A stretch of 36,446 nucleotides of DNA from IMG/VR virus record IMGVR_UViG_3300020401_000039, positions 1 through 36,446 of that record; one strand, 5' to 3'. The position numbers and the translations under genes were made by a program. This document shows, piece after piece, positions 31,001 through 36,446 of the stretch (position 1 is its first letter; every line of letters starts with the position of its first letter). Under the pieces are notes generated by a model. The model did not search any database. It saw only the letters and a list, made by a program, of their open reading frames with translations, and had not been told where the DNA came from. This DNA comes from a virus.

Positions 31001-31543
31001 ATGAAAAAGTTTCTTACGTCCATTCTTGCAAGTGCATCTCTATTTGTACCTAATGCTGCACTAGCAGAAAATACTTTTGAGGACCATGTAGAGTTGTTTA
31101 ATACTATCAAAGACACTGGAATCACAGTTCTTATCAATCCTAAACTACACTGTATGTATAGTGATATTGATGGTTTCTATCATAGGGATGCTGCTTTATT
31201 AGTTGTTTGTCAGGATAATTCATACGCTGGTGGACCACAAGTTGAATGGACTGCAAATGATTTAGACACATTGCGCCATGAAGCACATCATGTGGTGCAA
31301 GATTGTGCCCTTGGTGGTATTGGCGATGGAAGATTTGAACTACTGTTCAGTGAAGAGGGCAAACTTGCTGAGTTTATTTCTAAGTCATCCTACACAGAGG
31401 AACAAGTTGAGGACATAGTTTCTTGGTTAACAGATGAAGGATTATCAGAGGAAAATATTCTTATGGAGGTTGAGGCATATGTTGTGGCACAAGATATTGA
31501 TGCCACAAGTATCTCTAATAAGATCAAAGAATTTTGCAATTAA
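31001..31543 (+). CDS. Exported HExxH metalloprotease-like protein (second copy)
   Basis: 180 residues. Signal peptide 'MKKFLTSILASASLFVPNAA' with cleavage after 'ALA' (residue 22). Zinc motif His93-Glu94-Ala-His-His97, followed by 'VVQDC'. 'MEVEAYVVAQ' (Glu156/158) gives the likely third ligand, exactly parallel to 'WEAEAGWAGR' in the 26164 product. Cys51, 70, 102 and 179 may form disulfides. Alone between two promoter modules. Probably periplasmic; substrate unknown. Confidence 0.65.
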   Translation: MKKFLTSILASASLFVPNAALAENTFEDHVELFNTIKDTGITVLINPKLHCMYSDIDGFYHRDAALLVVCQDNSYAGGPQVEWTANDLDTLRHEAHHVVQDCALGGIGDGRFELLFSEEGKLAEFISKSSYTEEQVEDIVSWLTDEGLSEENILMEVEAYVVAQDIDATSISNKIKEFCN

Positions 31544-31544
31544 A

Positions 31545-31573
31545 GTTAGTAACCTCTAAATGTCCATCATAGT
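31545..31573 (+). promoter_or_regulatory. GTTAGT-17-CATAGT promoter module, copy 4
   Basis: GTTAGT (31545-31550), 17 bases, CATAGT (31568-31573), then GTAACCAC; ATG 17 nt after the -10 at 31591. Confidence 0.7.
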
Positions 31574-31590
31574 GTAACCACTGACTGATT

Positions 31591-31929
31591 ATGAATCTCC
31601 TTGAAGACAAGACAACTTATCTCACAGAGTGTCTGATTGAAACTCTCAACAATAGAGAGAAAGTTGATGCTATTGAGTCAAATAGAACTGTTTACACTCA
31701 ATTTGAATATGAGGTAGGCAGAAAGTATATCAAAGTCTGGTCCTATCTTGTATCAGACCAGAGACTGAATGGTCGCAGTTGCTATATGTTTGTTGACAAG
31801 AATACTGGTGATGTCTACAAACCTGCTTCTTACAAAGCACCTGCTAAGGGTATCAGATTTCAAATTGACCAACTAGCAGATAATCCAGACATCTGTGATT
31901 CTTTTGGTTCTTTCCTCTACATTCGCTGA
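31591..31929 (+). CDS. Phage protein of unknown function with TG..KP..YKAPAK motif
   Basis: 112 residues. The core 'VGRKYIKVWSYLVSDQRLNG' followed by 'RSCYMFVDKNTGDVYKPASY' and 'KAPAKGIRFQI' is a pattern I recognise in many cyanophage proteins of unknown function. It shares the 'F-x-x-x-TG-x-x-x-x-P-x-x-x-x-x-P' core with the 25362 product. One base lies between its stop and the next ATG. Confidence 0.65.
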   Translation: MNLLEDKTTYLTECLIETLNNREKVDAIESNRTVYTQFEYEVGRKYIKVWSYLVSDQRLNGRSCYMFVDKNTGDVYKPASYKAPAKGIRFQIDQLADNPDICDSFGSFLYIR

Positions 31930-31930
31930 C

Positions 31931-32149
31931 ATGACTTCACTTTACGGACAAATCTTCACTGTTGATGAAAGACTCAACTACATCCTTGAAAATCTCACCA
32001 GAGCAGTAGAAGTGTGCAAAGGAGTATCTGATGACTCTGATGATTACACCAAAACTTATAGCTATGCTACTGGTTGGTCTACTTCTGCCATGAATAGTGC
32101 AATTTCTGACTTAAACTCTATCCTCTCAGATATCAGAGAAGATAGTTAG
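31931..32149 (+). CDS. Small helical phage protein of unknown function
   Basis: 72 residues from the ATG at 31931 (a GTG at 31895 in frame is less likely because it lies inside 31591). 'RLNYILENLTRAVEVCKGVS' and 'SAMNSAISDLNSILSDIRED' are helices flanking a polar 'DDSDDYTKTYSYATG'. Its stop codon TAG is the second stop of the next promoter module, so the module itself ends this gene. Confidence 0.55.
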   Translation: MTSLYGQIFTVDERLNYILENLTRAVEVCKGVSDDSDDYTKTYSYATGWSTSAMNSAISDLNSILSDIREDS

Positions 32150-32173
32150 TAACCTCCAAATGTCCACTGTATC
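32145..32173 (+). promoter_or_regulatory. GTTAGT-17-TGTATC promoter module, copy 5
   Basis: GTTAGT (32145-32150), 17 bases, TGTATC (32168-32173), ATG 15 nt later at 32189. The upstream gene stops at the TAG inside GTTAG. The -10 is poor, but the rest is intact. Confidence 0.55.
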
Positions 32174-32188
32174 ACAACCACACACATC

Positions 32189-32413
32189 ATGAACAATTCT
32201 TCTCAAATCCTTCGTGAACTGCAAGACCTTAAAAAGACTTGGAAGGTTCAGAATTTCAACTTGACTGCAACACAGCAGGCACGTTATGATGAACTTATTG
32301 GTCTTCGTAAGGCATTCATTCAACATTGGAAGGAGACAGATCGTGTCTGGATTGGTCCTTCCAATGCTGGTAATAACTTTGAGAAGGAGGAGGAGAATGT
32401 AGCACCTAACTGA
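32189..32413 (+). CDS. Small helical phage protein of unknown function
   Basis: 74 residues, 'QILRELQDLKKTWKVQNFNL' then 'TATQQARYDELIGLRKAFIQ' and an acidic tail. Two helices with regular hydrophobic spacing suggest a coiled-coil. A T-rich stretch follows to 32453. No function recognised. Confidence 0.6.
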   Translation: MNNSSQILRELQDLKKTWKVQNFNLTATQQARYDELIGLRKAFIQHWKETDRVWIGPSNAGNNFEKEEENVAPN

Positions 32414-32452
32414 TCCCCTTTTTTTACATTATCCTTTTTATTATTCAATTCA

Positions 32453-32980
32453 ATGACTACAACTACTCCTGATCCTGTTTCCAACAATGTTGAGCGTGTT
32501 CTTGTTAGGAATACTGCCTCAGGTTTTGAGCAAGGTATTGCTGCAACAGCAGGATTGCTGACTTGTGGGCCTATTGGTGCCCTTGCATCTTGGGGTGCTA
32601 TTCGTGGACTTCAAGGTAAATGGACCCCTTGGTTTATCCTTGGTGTGCCTAGTGCTGTTGTTATCAATGTGGTGAATATTGCTGCTCTTGCTGTCATTGG
32701 CAGTTCCTCTGGTAGTGATGAATCATCTTATGTTCCCCCTGTAAATGAGTCTACCACCAGTGAATATGTGTCATCTAGTACACTGCCATCTTACAATGTT
32801 GCCACTAATGGTGGTTCAACACTGCAACAAAAGTGTAGAGAACTAGCATCTGCACAAAGTGCAAATGATGTTGGCAGAGTAGCACAGTTGTCGTTCCAAA
32901 TTGGTTATTACCATGATACACCTTGGAACACAGAAGTGGATCAGGATTGTGCATCTGTTGGTGTGAATACTGCCTATTAA
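32453..32980 (+). CDS. Predicted membrane protein with two transmembrane segments
   Basis: 175 residues. Hydrophobic segments at about 28-50 ('GIAATAGLLTCGPIGALASW') and 60-83 ('WFILGVPSAVVINVVNIAAL') are followed by a Ser/Thr-rich linker and a C-terminal domain with Cys residues ('LQQKCRELASAQSANDVGRV', 'DQDCASVGVNTAY'). Topology may leave the C-terminal part outside. No family recognised. Could affect host membrane or superinfection; this is only a suggestion. Confidence 0.6.
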   Translation: MTTTTPDPVSNNVERVLVRNTASGFEQGIAATAGLLTCGPIGALASWGAIRGLQGKWTPWFILGVPSAVVINVVNIAALAVIGSSSGSDESSYVPPVNESTTSEYVSSSTLPSYNVATNGGSTLQQKCRELASAQSANDVGRVAQLSFQIGYYHDTPWNTEVDQDCASVGVNTAY

Positions 32981-32981
32981 A

Positions 32982-33010
32982 GTTAGTAACCTCCAAATGT
33001 CCTCCATAGT
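32982..33010 (+). promoter_or_regulatory. GTTAGT-17-CATAGT promoter module, copy 6
   Basis: GTTAGT (32982-32987), 17 bases, CATAGT (33005-33010), GTAACCAC, then ATG at 33028 (17 nt after the -10). TAA-AGT-TAG-TAA in frame. Confidence 0.7.
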
Positions 33011-33027
33011 GTAACCACCAAAAGATT

Positions 33028-33912
33028 ATGACTCAAACCCATATTGAACATCCAGAAGATCTCATCCTCACAGGTGATCTTAATGTCTTCAACATCCTCT
33101 ATGATGTTGCTTCTATTTCCATGAAGATGGATGGTATCTCATTAGTTTGGGGCACTAATCCTGCCAATGGTAAGTTCTTTGTCTGCACCAAAGCAGCATT
33201 CAACAAGCAGAAGATTCGTCTCTGTTATACACAGGAGGACATTGATATTCACTTTGGACATCAACCAGACCTGGCAGACAAACTATCATTTTGTCTGACA
33301 CATCTGCCCAGGACTGACAGCATCTACTGGGGTGATTTCCTTGGTTATGGTGGTGTCAAGGTGCTCAAACCCAACACCATTTCATATGTTTTTCCAGAGG
33401 AGATTGATGCCTTCTTGGTGATTGCACCTCACACACTTGTGCAACCATTTGATGGTCCTTTGTGTGATGCAGTTTGTGATCCTCTTGCTGAGGTATTTGA
33501 TGACACAGATGCTATCAAGTGGGTACAACCCTCTGTGGATAGGTTATATGCCCCTGCAACCCCTCCTAAAATCAATGCAGATGCAATCCCCTTCCTGAGT
33601 AAGAAAGAGGCAGAGATTGCCAAAAAGTCTATCAACAATGTCATCAAGTCTGGCAAGGAGTTGACTGACTCTATCCTGATTGACATTCTTGGTTCAGTGC
33701 AACTTGCCAATCTGTATCAGTTGGTGATTGAAATCAAGGATGATTTGATGGACAGTATGATTGTCACTGATGCACCTAGATCTTTTATCTTTGATGAGGT
33801 GGAGATTGATGGTGAGGGTTACATCTTCTGTTCAGAAGATTATGGAACTGTCAAACTGGTTGATCGTCCCTGCTTTGCTTTTGCTAACTTCACCAGTGGT
33901 AAGTTCCAGTGA
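33028..33912 (+). CDS. KxDG-motif protein, possible ligase/nucleotidyltransferase-like
   Basis: 294 residues. Lys33-Met-Asp-Gly36 ('SMKMDGISLVWGTNP') resembles motif I of covalent nucleotidyltransferases (KxDG), and 'YWGDFLGYGG' at 100-109 resembles motif III (xxGExxG). 'NGKFFVCTKAAFNKQKI' and 'LPRTDSIYWGDF' are typical of a cyanophage family that I know only as a DUF. The C-terminal half (about 170-294) is distinct, with helical 'KKEAEIAKKSINNVIKSGKE'. The nucleotide-binding reading is an inference from motifs; the fold may be repurposed. Confidence 0.45.
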   Translation: MTQTHIEHPEDLILTGDLNVFNILYDVASISMKMDGISLVWGTNPANGKFFVCTKAAFNKQKIRLCYTQEDIDIHFGHQPDLADKLSFCLTHLPRTDSIYWGDFLGYGGVKVLKPNTISYVFPEEIDAFLVIAPHTLVQPFDGPLCDAVCDPLAEVFDDTDAIKWVQPSVDRLYAPATPPKINADAIPFLSKKEAEIAKKSINNVIKSGKELTDSILIDILGSVQLANLYQLVIEIKDDLMDSMIVTDAPRSFIFDEVEIDGEGYIFCSEDYGTVKLVDRPCFAFANFTSGKFQ

Positions 33913-33917
33913 TTAAA

Positions 33918-33946
33918 GTTAGTAACCTCTAAATGTATCCTATTGT
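33918..33946 (+). promoter_or_regulatory. GTTAGT-17-TATTGT promoter module, copy 7
   Basis: GTTAGT (33918-33923), 17 bases, TATTGT (33941-33946), GTAACCAC, ATG 20 nt after the -10 at 33967. The only copy whose upstream stop (TGA) is out of phase with the built-in stops. Confidence 0.7.
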
Positions 33947-33966
33947 GTAACCACACAAACCACAAA

Positions 33967-34545
33967 ATGCTTTATCAATTTCTTTCTACTTCTTTTCAGA
34001 ATGTTCGCTCTTCAAAGCGTACTGATGAACTGCACAAAGTTCTTCTGGATGAAGTCTTGAACAGCAATTCTGACTGGGCAGAATATGATTGGCAGTTTGA
34101 ATATCAACTGCCAGTTGATGGTTTTGGTGGCACTTTTGACATTGATATTGCTGGATTCAAGAATGGTGAACTCAAAGTTGCTATTCTTGCCAAAGCAATT
34201 AACAGCAATGTGAACAAGAACATCAAAAACTATGCAAACACCACTATTGGTGAGGCAGCAAGGATTTTCTATGCTCCTGGTGTTGAACTAGAAAAAGTGT
34301 TGTTTGTTTCTGTTCTGCCAAGGGTTGCACCTAGATTCAACAATCAAGGTCAAATCACTGGATATGATGATGTTGTATCTGCCAAGAATCGCACCAGGGT
34401 TAATGGTATTCTCCACCTTCAATATGGTGGTGTGGTAGAGTCAAAAGACTTGTATTTTGACATTGAAGATGTTAAAATTAAGGAAAACAAGTCTGACTTT
34501 GATGTGATTGAAGTCACCAATCTTGATGAACTGGTTGTTGCATGA
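33967..34545 (+). CDS. Nuclease-fold-like protein paired with a DNA methyltransferase
   Basis: 192 residues from the ATG at 33967; an upstream TTG at 33943 lies in the promoter module and is not used. 'FDIDIAGFKNGELKVAILAK' then 'AINSNVNKNIKNYANTTIGE' looks like the core of a PD-(D/E)xK nuclease, where the last acidic residue before x-Lys would be Leu (I-L-A-K). The catalytic site therefore appears degenerate, so it may be DNA-binding only. The gene overlaps the methyltransferase at 34542 as ATGA. Function uncertain. Confidence 0.5.
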   Translation: MLYQFLSTSFQNVRSSKRTDELHKVLLDEVLNSNSDWAEYDWQFEYQLPVDGFGGTFDIDIAGFKNGELKVAILAKAINSNVNKNIKNYANTTIGEAARIFYAPGVELEKVLFVSVLPRVAPRFNNQGQITGYDDVVSAKNRTRVNGILHLQYGGVVESKDLYFDIEDVKIKENKSDFDVIEVTNLDELVVA

Positions 34546-35312
34546 GTAAGTTATTCTTAGGTGATTGTATAGACATTATGTCCACACTTCCTGATGGTTG
34601 TGTGGATATGGTTTTTGCAGACTTGCCCTATGGCACCACCCAGAACAAATGGGATAGTTTAATCCCTTTTGATGAATTGTGGGCACAATATAATAGAGTT
34701 GTGAAGATTGATGGTGCAGTTGTTCTCACTGCACAACCACCATTTGACAAGGTGCTTGCTTGCTCAAACCTGAAAGATTTCAAGTATGAGTGGATCTGGG
34801 AGAAGAATAAGGCAACAGGGCATCTCAATGCCAAAAAGATGCCTATGAAAGCACATGAGAATGTGCTGGTATTTTATAGGAAGTTGCCCACATACAACCC
34901 ACAAATGACAACAGGGCATAAACCTATGAACGCAGTTTTGCCCAAGGATAATATCCCAGAACCAGAAGAAAAGAGGAATTATAATCATGTAGAAAAGAGA
35001 CTGGGTAACACTGGTGGCACCACAATCAGGTATCCAAGAGATATTTTGAAGTTTCCAGTTATCAACAATGATGACCCAAAGAAGTTTCATCCAACACAGA
35101 AACCAGTGCAAATGATTGAATACTTCATCAGGACATATTCTAATCCTGGTGATACTGTACTGGATAATTGTATGGGTTCTGGTTCTACTATCATTGCATG
35201 TAATAATACAGACAGAGAATATATTGGCATTGAACAATCAGAGGAATATTACAACAAAGCAAAAGAATGGATTGAGAGTGAGTCTAGACTGACTTCATTC
35301 TTTGGCAATTAA
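34542..35312 (+). CDS. DNA methyltransferase (beta class, N6-adenine or N4-cytosine)
   Basis: 256 residues. The catalytic motif IV 'DLPY' at 27-30 precedes the SAM-binding motif I 'DNCMGSGST' at 208-216, the order of beta-class enzymes. 'FHPTQKPVQMIEYFI' at about 182-196 is the usual conserved segment before motif I. The target-recognition region lies between (about 85-180). A Tyr after Pro (DLPY) fits amino-methyltransferases. Target sequence cannot be told. Translationally coupled to the nuclease-like gene. Confidence 0.85.
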   Translation: MSKLFLGDCIDIMSTLPDGCVDMVFADLPYGTTQNKWDSLIPFDELWAQYNRVVKIDGAVVLTAQPPFDKVLACSNLKDFKYEWIWEKNKATGHLNAKKMPMKAHENVLVFYRKLPTYNPQMTTGHKPMNAVLPKDNIPEPEEKRNYNHVEKRLGNTGGTTIRYPRDILKFPVINNDDPKKFHPTQKPVQMIEYFIRTYSNPGDTVLDNCMGSGSTIIACNNTDREYIGIEQSEEYYNKAKEWIESESRLTSFFGN

Positions 35313-35313
35313 A

Positions 35314-35342
35314 GTTAGTAACCTCCAAATGTCCCCTATTGT
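35314..35342 (+). promoter_or_regulatory. GTTAGT-17-TATTGT promoter module, copy 8
   Basis: GTTAGT (35314-35319), 17 bases, TATTGT (35337-35342), GTAACCAC, ATG 17 nt after the -10 at 35360. TAA-AGT-TAG-TAA in frame. Confidence 0.7.
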
Positions 35343-35359
35343 GTAACCACCAAAAGATT

Positions 35360-35527
35360 ATGACTCTCACACTGACTGAAAAGAATCAACATCAATATGT
35401 GCTCAGGCAGAAGATGCATGAGTACAATCTCAAAGCAGAAGCATGCGCCCAAGAGATTGCAAGACTTAACAGAGAGTATCAATCACAGTTTGAAACTCCT
35501 CTTTTTGATGAAATGTTTGGAGGTTGA
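35360..35527 (+). CDS. Small helical phage protein of unknown function
   Basis: 55 residues from the ATG at 35360 (a TTG at 35339 lies in the promoter module). 'NQHQYVLRQKMHEYNLKAEA' then 'CAQEIARLNREYQSQFETPL' is one long amphipathic helix, coiled-coil-like. First gene of a four-gene unit. No function recognised. Confidence 0.55.
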   Translation: MTLTLTEKNQHQYVLRQKMHEYNLKAEACAQEIARLNREYQSQFETPLFDEMFGG

Positions 35528-35530
35528 TTG

Positions 35531-35665
35531 ATGAGGCATTTCTCTTTCTTTCTTCTTATTCTAGGGGTCACAGTAACAGGATTGGAGATTCAATCCTATG
35601 CCAATGAGGTATGTTATGGACCTGCAATTCCTGAATCTGCACTATGTTCTTTCTCAAAAAACTAA
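35531..35665 (+). CDS. Tiny exported or membrane-anchored protein
   Basis: 44 residues. Signal-like N-terminus 'MRHFSFFLLILGVTVTGLEI', then 'QSYANEVCYGPAIPESALCS' with Cys28 and Cys39 spaced for a disulfide. Three bases separate it from 35360; its stop overlaps the next ATG as TAATG. Role unknown; resembles small phage envelope proteins or a lipid-less spanin-like peptide, but there is no real evidence for the latter. Confidence 0.5.
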   Translation: MRHFSFFLLILGVTVTGLEIQSYANEVCYGPAIPESALCSFSKN

Positions 35666-35877
35666 TGGAATCACAAAAGACCAAATCTCTCCATCTTCTC
35701 AAAGAGGGATTCAAGCAAGAGTTTGCACTAAAAGTATTTGAAGATGACAGATTCTTTGAACTATTGCAAGACATCTCCATTGATTTTGTAGATGATAACA
35801 TTCCTATTGTAGATGATAATGTAAGACATGATCTTGCATTTCTCCTCTGTGAATCAATCAAACTTGGTAATTACTGA
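35665..35877 (+). CDS. Small phage protein of unknown function
   Basis: 70 residues from the ATG at 35665 (TAATG with 35531); an in-frame ATG at 35644 would add seven residues inside 35531. 'KTKSLHLLKEGFKQEFALKV' and 'FFELLQDISIDFVDDNIPIV' followed by 'DLAFLLCESIKLGNY'. Acidic, helical. No function recognised. Confidence 0.55.
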   Translation: MESQKTKSLHLLKEGFKQEFALKVFEDDRFFELLQDISIDFVDDNIPIVDDNVRHDLAFLLCESIKLGNY

Positions 35878-35882
35878 TCATC

Positions 35883-36251
35883 ATGTCATTCAAAACATTT
35901 CTTTCTCTCTCAATTCTTTCTGCACTGACTGTTGGTGTTGTTTCACATATTGCCTCTAATGAGGGTGAATATGAAAGACAGTATTATGCACAACTTACAC
36001 CTGAGTTGGTAACTATCAATGACCCACTGGGAATTGGTGCCACTGATGTAACACTAACAGCAGATTGCACCAATGGAACTATCAGGCAAGATGGAAATCC
36101 TGATTATGGTGTATTGCAGAAACCAGAGCAACATAGAGACGCATATATTGAGAGGATGAGTGATGCTTTCTCTAATCCTGAAAATGTTAATACATTGGCA
36201 GATTACTCTTTCAGGTTCTTTGCAACTCAACTGGAAAGAGTGTGTAATTAA
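35883..36251 (+). CDS. Exported or membrane-anchored protein of unknown function
   Basis: 122 residues. 'MSFKTFLSLSILSALTVGVV' is a signal peptide or N-terminal anchor without an obvious cleavage site. The mature part has Cys in 'TADCTNGTIRQDGN' and at the C-terminus 'LERVCN', fitting a periplasmic disulfide, and 'PEQHRDAYIERMSDAFSNPE'. Last gene of the 35360 unit; third or fourth predicted exported protein in this region. Confidence 0.55.
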   Translation: MSFKTFLSLSILSALTVGVVSHIASNEGEYERQYYAQLTPELVTINDPLGIGATDVTLTADCTNGTIRQDGNPDYGVLQKPEQHRDAYIERMSDAFSNPENVNTLADYSFRFFATQLERVCN

Positions 36252-36252
36252 A

Positions 36253-36281
36253 GTTAGTAACCTCCAAATGTCTCCTATTGT
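36253..36281 (+). promoter_or_regulatory. GTTAGT-17-TATTGT promoter module, copy 9
   Basis: GTTAGT (36253-36258), 17 bases, TATTGT (36276-36281), GTAACCAC, ATG 19 nt after the -10 at 36301. The leader from GTAACC to the ATG is nearly the same as in copy 7. TAA-AGT-TAG-TAA in frame. Confidence 0.7.
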
Positions 36282-36300
36282 GTAACCACACAAACCACAA

Positions 36301-36446
36301 ATGCCAAATCTTGATCTCCTCCTCAAATATGAACAGGGTATCATCAATGATGATGACTTTCTGACACTCTTCCAAGAAATCTTTGACACCAAAGCATATC
36401 AATGGTTGCAGGGTCATTATGGTCGCACCTGTGAGGCACTTTACAA
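36301..36446 (+). CDS. Partial cyanophage-type protein of unknown function (3' end outside window)
   Basis: 48 codons visible. 'MPNLDLLLKYEQGIINDDDF' followed by 'LTLFQEIFDTKAYQWLQGHY' and 'GRTCEALY'. The pattern 'YE-G-x-x-(x)-(x)-x-F-x-x-LFQ...W-LQGHYGR' is one I recognise from a short conserved family in cyanophages and other phages (possibly DUF7417) with no known function. Driven by copy 9 of the promoter module. Confidence 0.6.
   Translation, partial: MPNLDLLLKYEQGIINDDDFLTLFQEIFDTKAYQWLQGHYGRTCEALY

Noticed and set aside
32414-32452. T-rich run after the 32189 gene as an intrinsic terminator
   Set aside because: I could not find a stem before the T-run; GATCCCC has no close complement upstream.
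33943-33966. Longer N-termini starting at TTG or GTG codons (33943, 35339, 29295, 31895)
   Set aside because: Two of these starts lie within the promoter module itself and all have a nearby ATG with consistent spacing.
28999-36264. ACCTCC in the repeated module as an anti-Shine-Dalgarno or minus-strand GGAGG ribosome site
   Set aside because: No minus-strand gene follows it, and it lies in the spacer upstream of the expected transcript start.
28993-36281. Regular repeats that might be a CRISPR array
   Set aside because: Spacing is irregular (about 0.3 to 1.7 kb), and each interval holds genes; copies sit at gene junctions with promoter geometry.

Overview
The window is an AT-rich, tightly packed stretch of a T4-like myovirus genome, most likely a marine cyanophage. 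Every gene I accept lies on the + strand. Genes abut or overlap (many ATGA or TAATG junctions), and no gene-free stretch exceeds about 100 bases. Support for a T4-like cyanomyovirus: gp55-type late promoters (TATAAATA-like boxes), long arrays of low-complexity fibre genes, 2OG-Fe(II) oxygenases among fibre genes, a SF2 helicase, a beta-class DNA methyltransferase, proteins with T4-type capsid-targeting N-termini, a CP12-like C-terminus, and many small proteins of a kind I associate with cyanophages. I saw no tRNA, CRISPR, IS element or integrase.

Layout. (1) 1-23.5 kb: virion fibre and adhesin region. Four paralogues of about 660 residues, plus the 3' part of a fifth, are built from a repeated ~100-residue beta module. 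They alternate with shorter fibre proteins sharing a 'G-T-(L/I)-(T)-x-(E/D)-DVTN-(I/V)-DSVG' block and with glycine-rich tip-like proteins. Most transcription units start with a late promoter. Embedded are a tail assembly chaperone-like protein, a fibre carrying a cupredoxin-like site, a small Cys-rich protein, and two 2OG-Fe(II) oxygenases behind a consensus host sigma-70 promoter. (2) 23.5-27.1 kb: a run of small overlapping genes (two HExxH metalloprotease-like proteins, a CP12-like protein, many unknowns) with several TTGACA-17-TANNNT promoters, which looks like host-sigma-driven early expression. (3) 27.1-29.0 kb: after a small gene, a late promoter buried in a long hairpin leads to two basic proteins with capsid-targeting N-termini, probably packaged internal proteins. 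(4) 29.0-36.4 kb: nine transcription units, each headed by the same promoter-like intergenic module: box GTTAGTAACC, 17 bp from GTTAGT to a -10-like hexamer, ATG 15-20 nt further on. They encode a helicase, a second exported metalloprotease, a KxDG protein, a nuclease-fold-like protein overlapping a DNA methyltransferase, and small unknowns.

How it fits together. Three promoter classes mark three expression programmes: host-like sigma-70, the GTTAGTAACC module (a candidate early or middle class) and late TATAAATA. In most cases the first start codon is so close to the promoter that the leader would be only about 7-20 nt, with no Shine-Dalgarno; several internal genes do have one. The most interesting undescribed-looking element is the nine-copy module, which also carries in-frame tandem stop codons for the upstream gene. 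The most interesting single sites are the hairpin at 27292-27333, which resembles T4 late-gene translational switches, and the predicted copper-type site in the fibre at 14821.
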